Assembly: GCA_933822405.4 (NCBI GenBank)
Contig: CAKOGP040001992.1
Location: 124,001-188,000 of the forward strand
Length of the DNA: 64,000 nt
Direction of reading: 5' to 3'
Source: Cylindrotheca closterium
Taxonomy: Eukaryota; Bacillariophyta; Bacillariophyceae; Bacillariales; Bacillariaceae
Shown: piece after piece, positions 32,155 through 41,822 of the stretch
How the letters are laid out: each line of letters starts with the position of its first letter
How positions within the stretch are numbered: position 1 is the stretch's first letter
Made by a program: the position numbers and the translations under genes
Notes under the pieces: model-generated
Database searches by the model: none
Told to the model about the DNA's origin: nothing
The model's input: only the letters and a program-made list of their open reading frames with translations

Positions 32155-32590
32155 GTTTAGTTCTGTTTGATCATTAGGGTTAATACACTTGGTCTATTGC
32201 AACAAAAACTCCTCGAGCGTTGACTTCGGATTTTAGAACATGTCTGTTTTTGATTGCGAAGAGATCTTCAATGCCTTGAGCTTCGTTTTTATTGCGCCAG
32301 GCATTTGCGACCAATCGCCTAGGAGTGGGCTCTACATAACGCACATGGTGTAACGTACATAACGCATATCTCAGTACATTTAGATGGAGAGTGAACAAAA
32401 AGTCTTCGCTTTCGACACAAAGGACTAAACTTAGTGTATGAATCAAACGACCTGTACTTTTTTGGCAACCAAAACCAGCAATAACACGGATGTCGGTTGC
32501 ATCTACGAGTATCCACTACCCCCGACAGCATCATAAGAAAAGGTCCATGAAAGTTGTTGTAGTTGTTCATACTGATTCCTTCACGTTTTC
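32155..32590. other. divergent intergenic region, DUF1399 copy 2 and double fucosyltransferase genes
   Basis: The 436 bases contain no recognised gene. Promoters of both flanking genes must lie here. Confidence 0.45.
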
Positions 32591-35429
32591 ATGAGGATCC
32601 TCCGAAGGAGCCGGATTGTTCACTTGTTTCAATGGGGGGTTATTTGCTGCCTTCTGGGATACACCATATTGTTGTTTCAAACGCACGACTTGACTATTCA
32701 TGACTACAGCAACGGTCATCCAATGAAGTGGATTGAGGAGTTTTATTCTTCTGATAACAACATATACAAAACAACAACGGTGCTAAATCCAGTTGGAATA
32801 CGTGAAGGTCGTGTGAAGGTGAACGAGTACGTGGCTTCTGGAAAAGATCTATGGGACCACTCTCGCATACTACCAGTGTGGATGAAAGGTAGGAAAATGA
32901 TAATGTTGATGATTCCGTAGGCGGCAATGGAAAGTATTGGTATCACCCCCGCAGTTTTTCTTGGAAACGAGCAATTGCATGCTGATGAATTCTACTCTAT
33001 TTACTGCTCCTCCGTTCCAGAATATTTTATTTGGCACAAAGAACAACGAAATCGTCTACAGAAGCATGCAGAAGAATGGGATCAACTCAATTATTACCTG
33101 ATCGAATGCACTGAAACGTATCAAAAATGTGGTGGGACAGCTGACCGGCTGGGTCCACTCCCGTTTCACATAAAAGTTGCAAGTGAGACGAAGCGGCTGT
33201 TGCTCATTCACTGGACGAAGCCAGCACCCTTGGAAGAATTCCTAGAGCCTCCAAGTGGTGGATTCGATTGGAGAGTACCACCTTGGCTATTAGAAAACTT
33301 ACAGCAAGAGATTGCCAAACGATTTTCCACGCACGAGAAGCAAATCTTAAAGTACGCAAACTACACACAAGCAAGATTACTCTCCGTCAAGTTCCAGTCC
33401 CACGATCATGGACAAGGAAGCTATGATCAATCAAGAAGGAGTCCAGAAGAACCAAACTTCTTGCAAGTCTATCACGATCTTTGGAGAGTGTTTTTCACGC
33501 CTAATCCAAGAATTGCCAAGCAAATTGAACAGTACATGGGCGACTTTCAATTGCAACCTGGGGCCTATATTACCGTCCATTTGCGTGCTCTTTATGCTGT
33601 CGAAGAACGACAAGAGGATTTAGTGGAATGGTGGAGCACAAATTCGATCAATTGTGCCACCACCAAGTTGCCTATCCACACTAGACATTTGCCTTTGGTT
33701 TTTGTATCAGACTCTGACCTTGCTGTGGAAATGGCGGCGAAACAAGCACACACCATGGAAAAATTCCATGGGATTCGGGTGCTTCACCGGCCACACGCAA
33801 CGACTCCCCTACATCTAGAAAAGACTGGCAACCGCACGTCCAGTAGTGCGTCTGACTTTGACGATATATTTGTTGATTTGTACACCATCGGGATGTCTCG
33901 ATGTACAGTTTTCAATATGGGAGGTTTTGGGCGCTTGGGGAGTGCTATTGGGTACAACTCTTCCTGTATTTTTCGAACAATGGCGACGATGATCAAATGC
34001 AATCCGCCTCAAGGGATGCAACCTCATCTTCGAGGTCCACAACGAGAACTATCCAGCCCGCTCTTTCTACCTCCGATGATGGAAGGATCAACAACTGCCA
34101 AATCTCTCAACAAGAGTCCAAATTCGTCGAAGTCGTCCGGCAGCAACCTACCTCCGATGATGGATGAACCAGAAGTCACGCAAATTGAATCCATTACCCA
34201 AAGCCAGTTGCTGTATGCAACGTTTTTCAACACAAGTGAGACTCCAAATCTATGGAAGGCGTCAGACAAGATTCCGAAGTGGATGAAGAAGTACTTTCGC
34301 TGGCATCGAGAGCAACGAAAAGCAATGCTCAATCCAGAGAATTGGAGAAGCATGCGACTATTGCTCATGGAATGCTTGGACACACATGAGAGCTGTGGGG
34401 GAACTTCGGATCGATTGAAGCCTTTGCCCTCGCTGATACGAATGGCTCATATCTCCAACCGATTGTTGCTGATTCACTGGACACGGCCAGCCAAACTAGA
34501 GGAATTTCTGTTGCCTCCAAAGGGAGGAATGGACTGGCGTGTTCCTAATTGGTTGCGTAAGTGGTTCCTTTGATGTTTTGTCATTATGCTAGCTCGACCC
34601 GTATCTAAACAACGTTTCTTTCCAACTCCCAGACCCATTTTTGATTGGTTACAGCTTTGAGTCTCCCAAGGCAGTTGACCCACGACCAGCAATCCAGTCG
34701 AAGCATCAAAGTGTCAGTGTACGATATCAATCATACGACGCAGGTCAAGGCTGGTACGATAGTGAAAAGAAGGAAGCAGAAGCAACATTCAATGAATTGT
34801 ACCACGATATCTGGCGAGTCTTCTTCACACCTGCACTACCTATTGCAAAAGCAATCAAAGATTTCATGGGTGAAAATGGGCTTTTCCCAGGTCACTATTC
34901 GTCAGCACATGTTCGGGTGTTGTATGCTCTCAAAACGACGCCCATTCCTCGAATCATGCGGTGGACCAAGAATGGTTTGAATTGCGCGTCTCATCTACGA
35001 CCCGGCAAACCCATCTTCTTGGCATCTGATTCGCACCAAGCCACTCAGATCGCAGAAGAGTATGCAAAGAAGCGGAATACCACAATCCATATACACCCAA
35101 ACAATCCAGACCCCCCACTCCATCTCGACAAAGCTGAAGATGTCAATGATCATTCAACTCCAAGACGATCTCCTTCAGACTATTACGATACTTTTATTGA
35201 CTTGTACATTATGGCGTTTGGGCAGTGCGTCTTCATCAGCAAGGGGGGCTATGGTCATTGGGCGAACTTGATTGGTGGCAACACAACCTGCATCTACAAA
35301 CAGAAGAGAGCTAAATCGGGCATTCAAAATCCTTGCAACTGGACATTTGCTGCTGATACGACCCCACATGAGAACTTGCGAATAACGGAGGCACTGTTCA
35401 ATGAGCCTGTTCTACAAGCGGCACGATAG
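32591..35429 (+). CDS. double-domain fucosyltransferase-like type II membrane protein
   Basis: Three exons, 32591-32888, 33021-34556 and 34633-35429, encode 876 residues. A signal anchor lies at about 12-30 (LFQWGVICCLLGYTILLF). Domain 1 (about 100-460) and domain 2 (about 535-860) each repeat the full motif set of the single-domain gene at 19956: CGGTADRLGPLP / CGGTSDRLKPLP, KRLLLIHWTKP / NRLLLIHWTRP, the H-x-R motif in TVHLRALYA / SAHVRVLYA, and DDIFVDLYTIGMSRC..GGFG / DTFIDLYIMAFGQC..GGYG. The second exon runs without a stop from domain 1 across a Ser/Pro linker into domain 2, so this is a real fusion and not two genes. The first intron lies at the same WMK/EYF joint as in the single-domain gene; the matching joint inside domain 2 has no intron. 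Two active sites or one active and one regulatory domain are both possible. Confidence 0.78.
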
Positions 35430-35670
35430 TTGAAGCCCCACCTTCCAATGTGAGCGAGGTGGAACTTCGAACGGAGAAAGACTGCCAACCACGAAACTGT
35501 AGAGTACATTGATTCTATTTGGTATAATAATCGCTATTTGTCATTTGAAATAACAATCCTCAAAATACACTACTACAATCCTAAGTACTGACAAATGTCA
35601 TTTGTTTGTCTATTAGTTTCAATAGTTCTGTTCAGTAGTCTAGCGTTTGGCTGCTGTCGTGCCAAGATCT

Positions 35671-36609
35671 TTAGACCTTTTTCGTGTTGGCAACGACCCA
35701 TGGGTGACTTGGAATGTCTTGTAGCGCCATTCGCTTTGAAGGATCCTTCACTAGTAGCCTTCGAATCAAGTCCTTGGCTTCATGAGAAACTGTTGGCTTG
35801 CTTGGAAATCGAAGGTCAACCCGCGAGATTCTTCTGTAGGTCGCGGAATGCCCCTCCGCCTCAAATGGTGGAAATCCGTACAAAAATTCGTAAAGAAGAA
35901 TACCCAAACTCCAAACGTCGACCTTTTCGTCGTGATCCCTTCCCTCAACCATCTCTGGTGGCAGATAGTCTAAGGTTCCACAAAGTGTGTTTCGTCGACT
36001 TGTTGGAGCGTGAACTGACCACCCGAAGTCAGCAATCTTGATTTCTGAATATGCCCCCAACAGAAGATTTTCTGGTTTGATGTCTCTATGAATTACGTGT
36101 TTGGAATGGCAGTAGTCAAGAGCCATTGCCAAATCAGTGATGTATCGAGCAGATGTTCGCTCGCTGAAGCGCCCCTTTTGTGTCAATCTTTTGAATAGTT
36201 CGCCACCAGGGGAGTATTCTAGAATCAAGTAAATTCTTTTCGCATCGTAGAAATAGCCGTACATACGAAGAATGTGTCTGTTTCGGAGGTGAGATTGAAT
36301 TTCAATCTCTCGTCGAAGTTGATGCTCGACACCAGCCTTGAGAAGTTGACTTTTTTGCAAAACTTTGATTGCAACGATGTATTTGCTTTCTTTCTCTCTC
36401 GCAAGGTAGACAGATCCGAATTTACCACGACCGAGAGGCTTTCCAATTTCAAAGTCTTTCAGCGACCATTGCTTGCCTTGCTTTGCTTTGGATGCCATAT
36501 CAGCAGCACCTTGCTGTTGTCGTGATTTGTCGAACATGGATGCTTGTGGCTTCCGGAAAGCATGCTGATTGAAGCTATTCTCTTTATCAGAAGCTGTTGA
36601 CGTTGCCAT
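35671..36609 (-). CDS. AURK: Aurora-family serine/threonine kinase
   Basis: A single exon encodes 312 residues. A short disordered N-terminus of about 47 residues precedes a complete kinase domain: glycine loop [11 protein letters not shown] (60-70), Lys82 in AIKV, catalytic HRDIKPEN (174-181), DFGWSVHAP (194-202) and activation segment [16 protein letters not shown]. The DFGWSVH and [15 protein letters not shown] strings are Aurora hallmarks; T208 corresponds to the autophosphorylated activation-loop Thr. Auroras control spindle assembly, chromosome segregation and cytokinesis with INCENP or TPX2 partners. Size and layout match the minimal algal and yeast enzymes. All key residues are present. 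Confidence 0.95.
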   Translation of the reverse strand: MATSTASDKENSFNQHAFRKPQASMFDKSRQQQGAADMASKAKQGKQWSLKDFEIGKPLGRGKFGSVYLAREKESKYIVAIKVLQKSQLLKAGVEHQLRREIEIQSHLRNRHILRMYGYFYDAKRIYLILEYSPGGELFKRLTQKGRFSERTSARYITDLAMALDYCHSKHVIHRDIKPENLLLGAYSEIKIADFGWSVHAPTSRRNTLCGTLDYLPPEMVEGRDHDEKVDVWSLGILLYEFLYGFPPFEAEGHSATYRRISRVDLRFPSKPTVSHEAKDLIRRLLVKDPSKRMALQDIPSHPWVVANTKKV

Positions 36610-37020
36610 TATATCATGTACTGTAAGTTAGATTGCAAAGGAAATTGATACAGTAAAACCCAACCAAGCTGTCCTTGCAAGGAGGAATGAGTGCTCGTCA
36701 ACGTGACCGATGGACAAGAAATCAAGTTTCTGCGATCCAAGAAAAAACGATCATCCAATGTCGGTCGGCGCGTCATGTACTCAAAATCACGTAGAACGCC
36801 GGCCGATCAGTGAACAGTGAAAATCAAATCTCATCAAATAAATCGACGTGCTCGCAAAAGGCTACGTACGAAAGCAGACAATAAATCATTCCACCAATAG
36901 TACGATCCAGAGACGTGTCGAAGTGACGCAATCGTGTCGTTTCTTGACACCGACAATGGAAAAACAAAGAAACATTTTAAGCAATGTCTTCGTGCTGCTT
37001 CTGAGGTCAGGTCACACACC
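36610..37020. other. divergent intergenic region upstream of Aurora kinase
   Basis: The 411 bases between the Aurora start and the ATG at 37021 show no gene. The reading frame of the downstream gene is open a little further upstream, starting with GTG at 36934, without an ATG. Confidence 0.45.
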
Positions 37021-37611
37021 ATGTCCAATACAGCCCATGACGAGTGTGCTAGTTCTACTGAATCGAACAGCGAAGCCATCAGTCCAGTCGTGCGAGAACA
37101 CCTGGCAAACACAAATTTTGCCGTGCAAGAGACGATGTTGGCTGCGATCAAAGCCATGACATTGGCTCACGAGCAGTCATCAAAAGGCAGTGATGAAATC
37201 GTCTCAATGATGAGTATTATGAACAAAAATATAGAAGTGCTGATCGATCAAACAAAACAGACAAACGATATAATAAGGAATGAAGGAAGACTGAATAGGA
37301 TTCAATCGGCATTCCTTCACTGTAATATTGGGGCTTTTGAGTACAGAGAAGGAGGGAACAGCAATTCAGGAAAGATAGGCAAGTCTTCTGAGCTCCTTGC
37401 GCGAAGGATACTCAATAGCTTCTTCCATGGCAAAGCCCATGCCCTGCCAAGCTCTTGTCACACTGGCCTGCCAAACACAAGAGGCAAGAAATTGATAGAC
37501 AGAATGCAAGACTTTCGGAAGAGGCTTGTCCAACAGATCGAGGCCCTTATTGGACACAAAGTTCAACTGCTGGACAAGGGAGATGGTGTTTTGCATGTCA
37601 TGTGCGCTTGA
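37021..37611 (+). CDS. unknown-family coiled-coil protein, paralogue A
   Basis: A single exon encodes 196 residues from the ATG at 37021. I recognise no family. The N-terminal 50 residues are Ser/Glu-rich; about 50-115 is predicted helical and coiled-coil-like (VQETMLAAIKAM, MNKNIEVLIDQTKQTNDII). A compact C-terminal block follows: NRIQSAFLHCNIGAFEYREGG, LLARRILNSFFHGKAHALP, and a Lys-rich end with LVQQIEALIGHKVQLLDKG. The next gene repeats this order (KIQFAMKRCEVGAFEYYENG, LVGNILDSFFRGNGHYLL, IVAQMELVLGHKPQV), so the two are tandem duplicates about 350 bases apart. No signal peptide or membrane helix is present. Confidence 0.65.
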   Translation: MSNTAHDECASSTESNSEAISPVVREHLANTNFAVQETMLAAIKAMTLAHEQSSKGSDEIVSMMSIMNKNIEVLIDQTKQTNDIIRNEGRLNRIQSAFLHCNIGAFEYREGGNSNSGKIGKSSELLARRILNSFFHGKAHALPSSCHTGLPNTRGKKLIDRMQDFRKRLVQQIEALIGHKVQLLDKGDGVLHVMCA

Positions 37612-37863
37612 TGTGATGATGCTCACCCTGTAATGCGCCTTTAGCTTATCTGAGTGATGACAGACGCCAGTACTTCGACGCAACTGGCTGTACCCTCCTG
37701 GCTCCTGGTACTTTCTTGGTCGTATCCGTAAACATTTCAAACATACGGCACCCCATCAGCTCTTGCGAGCATGAAAAGACCGTACAGTAAGTTCCTCACT
37801 CCGCCAAACGACGTTATGACCGAAGAGGTATCGTCCTCACAGTCTTCCAAGATAGTCGATCAT

Positions 37864-38456
37864 GTCTACCGGAAATAGGGAGAAGCTTGCATTGGCTGCC
37901 GAGGCTTTGGTGGAAGCGGCTAGTTTAGAGGTAGACTCCCTGACGCAGAGGAATCTTATTGAAAATCTTCAAACCTTGCGAAAGTTCTATGAAAGTCATG
38001 GCAGAAAGCCAGGAGGAAGACCGGAATAAAAGCGACAAAATGATCGAAGTCCTCAACAAGAATATGGACATGATGAACACTATCAACCAAAACATTGTCA
38101 ATCTGATTGAGCAGACAAAAGAAATGAACAAGTTGCTTGTGAGCGAGACAAAAGCCAACAAGATTCAATTCGCGATGAAGCGGTGTGAAGTAGGAGCATT
38201 TGAATACTATGAAAACGGAAGGCACTCTCGGACCCAGGTATTGGTAGGAAATATTTTGGATTCCTTCTTCCGTGGCAATGGCCACTATCTCCTACAAGAG
38301 GCTACCGTGGAGAACCCCTATTACCATCGGGGGAAAGCACCAGAGGACGACAAGAAGGCTTTTTGCGACAAGATCGTGGCACAGATGGAACTCGTGCTTG
38401 GCCACAAGCCCCAGGTGACGGATGGTGGTAGTGGCAAATTTGCCATCTACTACTAA
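37864..38456 (+). CDS. unknown-family coiled-coil protein, paralogue B, apparent frameshift near the start
   Basis: The intact frame gives 155 residues from an ATG at 37989, covering a coiled-coil (DKMIEVLNKNMDMMNTINQ) and the C-terminal block shared with paralogue A. A second ATG at 37864 in another frame opens MSTGNREKLALAAEALVEA and reads on to about 37980, just where the first frame takes over. Joined by a one-base correction near 37975-37990, the two frames span 593 bases, about 196 codons, equal to paralogue A. This suggests a recent single-base indel (or a sequencing error) in the N-terminal third. I see no plausible intron in the right phase. A shortened protein from 37989 could still be made. 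Confidence 0.6.
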
Positions 38457-38570
38457 CCTCTAGAAAGTAGGTACAGGAATTTGAGTACGTTGCAAATAAT
38501 GCATTGTGAATTCACGCAGTCAACAGCCATTGCTTCATTGGCATTCTATGTTTTGCATCTATTAAGTTTC

Positions 38571-39686
38571 CTACCATCGAAAGTGTGGTAAAACAACATC
38601 GGGTGAAAGTTGTTGCCCTTTGGCGTAGGTGTCTTTTCGTTGGTTGAATTCCTGCACCACCTTTTCGAAACCGGCCTCCAACGACCCGTCTCCCTTCTTT
38701 TCAATGTCCACATTGTGAATGCCATCATTGGCCACCCATATTGAATCAATCCCTTCCACAACTGCCCCAGTAATATCTGTCTCCAAGGCATCGCCAACCA
38801 TGCACACCCGAGCCCGATCCTTTCCTCGAAGAGCAATTTCGTAGACGTCTGCAAAAGGTTTCCCAATATAGCGCACAAGACCGTTGGCATCGCCACCCAA
38901 GGATGATTCATACGCCACTCCAATGGTTCCAGGCATGGGTGTGCGATCAGCATCAGGTCGAATCTTGTCTGGGTTGGCAACAATCATTGGGATTTTGCGT
39001 TTTGCTGCCTGTTGTATTTGTTCCTCCAAGGCATGTAGGTATGCCTCTTCTCCGTCGTTATTCTTGTGAACAATATTTGTCCCATCATTGATGGTAAAGT
39101 ATCCTCTTGCAACGATAAGGTCGGCTTCCTCCATACTGGCTAGTTCCCAACCACAACTGGTCACGTACTCTTCGTCGCCGTCTCCACTTCCAAAGCAAAA
39201 TACCTTCTTCTTGTCGGTATGAGCAAACGGCTCCAAAACATCCCATGGTTGTGGTGCAAGGGCAGAGTCATCTGTTTTTGTATTTGACAGCATGTGATAT
39301 GCAACTTCCCCAGAAGTGATGATATTGGAAAAGTCTTTCGGATCAAACCCCAGTTTGTTCAACATTTTGATGGACTTGATTTGTCGCTTGCTAGAATTCG
39401 AAAGGATAATCAAGTCTTTGCCTAGCTCCTTCAGTTTCGATATCACATCCAAGACACCTTCGTAGGCGACTTCACCATCGTGCATGACTCCCCACATGTC
39501 CAAGAGAAAGACATCGTATCGATCGACAATGTCACGGACTCCCGACAAGATTTCTGTCTTGCTGGTAGTACTTGTTGATTCGTGCATTGTGGTGGCTCTT
39601 CGAAAGGATGACTCAGTTGTAAAGCCTTGTACTGGAGACAATAATCTGAGAGAGCAAGCTAACAGTGATACGCTCGGAATCTTCAT
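38571..39686 (-). CDS. plastid-targeted HAD-superfamily class IIA hydrolase
   Basis: A single exon encodes 371 residues from the ATG at 39686; the frame upstream starts with TTG. The first 21 residues (MKIPSVSLLACSLRLLSPVQ then GF) form a signal peptide with a diatom-type cleavage before Phe, indicating plastid import. The enzyme domain shows HAD motif I as FLLDMWGVMHDG (about 61-72), motif II ILSNSSKR, a long class IIA cap, and motif IV-like VCMVGDALETDITGA. Motif I has Trp in place of the usual second Asp, as in the D-x-W-G-V subset that I associate with TIGR01459-type hydrolases. The substrate is unknown; a sugar- or nucleotide-phosphate is the family expectation. It is divergent from the BspA-LRR gene at 39893. 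Confidence 0.83.
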   Translation of the reverse strand: MKIPSVSLLACSLRLLSPVQGFTTESSFRRATTMHESTSTTSKTEILSGVRDIVDRYDVFLLDMWGVMHDGEVAYEGVLDVISKLKELGKDLIILSNSSKRQIKSIKMLNKLGFDPKDFSNIITSGEVAYHMLSNTKTDDSALAPQPWDVLEPFAHTDKKKVFCFGSGDGDEEYVTSCGWELASMEEADLIVARGYFTINDGTNIVHKNNDGEEAYLHALEEQIQQAAKRKIPMIVANPDKIRPDADRTPMPGTIGVAYESSLGGDANGLVRYIGKPFADVYEIALRGKDRARVCMVGDALETDITGAVVEGIDSIWVANDGIHNVDIEKKGDGSLEAGFEKVVQEFNQRKDTYAKGQQLSPDVVLPHFRW

Positions 39687-39892
39687 CGTGCGGTGCAATG
39701 ATGAAGTTGGATGTTTACGTTTTTTTGTTCCGAAAAAAAAAACAGTCACAGGAGTCGAAATTGGAAAATGACGCACGCGCGCAAATCGTACAGAAACTCT
39801 CAAAACCTCGCACCTACATTACAGTATTTTTTACATCAGTATGGTACTTGCTCCGTGCTCGTTGTGGAAATCATAACAACAAACAGCATATC

Positions 39893-41671
39893 ATGAGCAG
39901 CTCAGAAGAGAGTGAGGAAGAAGATATCCCCAAAGCAAAACCGATCACCGAGGAGGTTCATTTCTTGTACGAAGGCCAAAATCACAAAGAGGTTCCGAAC
40001 AATCTCACGCACGCTAGGTTGGCTCCAGGAGTCAAGCAGATCCAACGAGCTGCATTTCACAGTTGCGAACAACTGGTTTCTGTTCAACTATATGAAGGCT
40101 TGGAGGTGATTGGGGCTGCTGCCTTTGGGACCTGTGCTTCCTTGACCGAAATCATCATACCCAACTCGGTGCATGAAATTGCCAGAGCTGCCTTTGACTT
40201 TTGTCCGTTGCTGGCCAACGTCAAGTTGCCAGAAAAATTGGTCACAATTCAATGTCGACTCTTTTATCTTTGTCGGTCGTTAAAGACGATTGATATACCC
40301 AAGACTGTCACATCCATTGGACCGCATGCCTTTTTCGAATGCGAGAATTTGCAGTCTATTGACCTACCTGATGGGTTGAGCAAGATTTGCCACTCGGCCT
40401 TTGGTGGCTGTACTTCGTTGAAGGAAATTGACGTTCCGTCGAGTGTGAAGCGCATTGGGACCTCTGCCTTTCGAGATTGCAAAAATTTGGCCCTGCTCAA
40501 GCTTCCCGAAGGGTTGGAGGAAGTCTCTGAAGGTCTGTGTGAGAATTGCTCGTCGCTCCGCGCTTTGGGATTGCCTTCGACCGTCGTTCGTATTGGAACA
40601 GATGCCTTTCGAGAATGTTTTAAGTTGGTTTCCTTGGAGATGCCAGGTACTTTGCAAGAGATTGAAGAAGGGGCATTATCGGACTGTCAGGTGTCTGTTG
40701 TGATCTTTCCTGCTGGGACCAAATTGGAAAACGACGCTTTTGAACGGAATGTTTCTATTGAACCCAACAAGTTCCCCTTGGAAGAACTCCCAATTCACAG
40801 AGTCTGCTACTACCAGTCCTTCCACTCGTTACCAATGAATTTAGAAAAGTTGGAACACGCGACTGTGACGAATCCCAAATGCTTGGAGGATGAAAACGGC
40901 AACACTCCATTCCATGTTTTGGCCACCTCATTTTCGCCAAACGTTTACTTGTTTCAAAAGTTACTGGAGAAGTATCCTGTGGAACTCCTTAACCAGGCGA
41001 ATCGATGGAACCAGGCTCCAGTCGACTACTTGTATAGAAGCAAGGCTCCCGGGTCCGCCCAACTGTTTGAACAAGTCCTGCAGGTGACAATCCTTCAGCG
41101 TAGTCGTTTTCTGGGTCTAGAAGGCTGGAGAATGGATGTCTTACAGCGTGTAAAAGAGGTTCTAATGAGTAGTGAGGAAGAAAGGGCAAACGACGACCCG
41201 TCGTTTCTCGAGGAATCCTGTGGATCAAGAGCATTGGGCCAACTTCGACGTTCTCTTTTGCAATATGAACGATTGGAGGCCACAGCACTCTTGGAATCAG
41301 CCTTGTGGAAACGCAACATGCCGCAACGACTACTACTACTACTACGACGACAAGAGGAAGATGAATACAGTCCCAAGCACGTGCAAAAGAAACGAAAAGT
41401 GAATGCAACTCAAACTTTTTGCTTGCCCTCGTGCCTATCGACATCATCATCAGCATCTACCGAGAAATGCTGCTTTGGAATCAAGCTCTTTGGTTCCAAA
41501 CCAGATGGTTTCATTCCCACTTCTGAGGAGACTACCACGATCTCTTCCTCTATCAGTTTTGGAGCACCCTTGAATGAGGACGAACGCCATGCCTTCCTAG
41601 TCCATTCTGGTGCTGAGATTGTGATTCCCAATGTTCTTCCATACTTGGGGCCAGTCAGCAAGACACTATAA
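39893..41671 (+). CDS. BspA-type LRR (LRR_5) protein with ankyrin-like C-terminus, second copy
   Basis: A single exon encodes 592 residues. The open frame extends back to a GTG at 39665 and includes an earlier ATG at 39698, but the ATG at 39893 (MSSSEESEEEDIP) avoids overlap with the divergent neighbour's leader. About ten LRR_5 repeats span residues 35-285 (for example AFFECENLQSIDLPDGL). An ankyrin-like pair follows (GNTPFHVLA, RWNQAPVDYLY), then a helical segment, a basic stretch after a run of Leu codons, and the family ending GAEIVIPNVLPYL. It shares domain order and C-terminal motif with the protein at 4506-6356 but is well diverged. There is no secretion signal. Confidence 0.83.
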   Translation: MSSSEESEEEDIPKAKPITEEVHFLYEGQNHKEVPNNLTHARLAPGVKQIQRAAFHSCEQLVSVQLYEGLEVIGAAAFGTCASLTEIIIPNSVHEIARAAFDFCPLLANVKLPEKLVTIQCRLFYLCRSLKTIDIPKTVTSIGPHAFFECENLQSIDLPDGLSKICHSAFGGCTSLKEIDVPSSVKRIGTSAFRDCKNLALLKLPEGLEEVSEGLCENCSSLRALGLPSTVVRIGTDAFRECFKLVSLEMPGTLQEIEEGALSDCQVSVVIFPAGTKLENDAFERNVSIEPNKFPLEELPIHRVCYYQSFHSLPMNLEKLEHATVTNPKCLEDENGNTPFHVLATSFSPNVYLFQKLLEKYPVELLNQANRWNQAPVDYLYRSKAPGSAQLFEQVLQVTILQRSRFLGLEGWRMDVLQRVKEVLMSSEEERANDDPSFLEESCGSRALGQLRRSLLQYERLEATALLESALWKRNMPQRLLLLLRRQEEDEYSPKHVQKKRKVNATQTFCLPSCLSTSSSASTEKCCFGIKLFGSKPDGFIPTSEETTTISSSISFGAPLNEDERHAFLVHSGAEIVIPNVLPYLGPVSKTL

Positions 41672-41782
41672 GAAACAACAGTATAGTATACAATCATTCT
41701 AGACCAATGGTGGAAGTATTTTTTTATTAAAAAGCAGATTGTTTCTTTCTATACTTTGTCTCGTGTTGTCACACAATGTAAC

Positions 41783-41822
41783 GAGTCAGTCAGTAAGTCA
41801 GTGAGTTAGTAAGTTAGTCAGT
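41783..41822 (+). repeat. imperfect 4-base tandem repeat (agtc/agtt/agta)
   Basis: About ten units of a four-base motif, mostly gtca, gtta or gtga variants, lie in the 150-base gap between two convergent genes and touch the LUC7-like stop codon. It looks like a decayed microsatellite. Confidence 0.6.
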
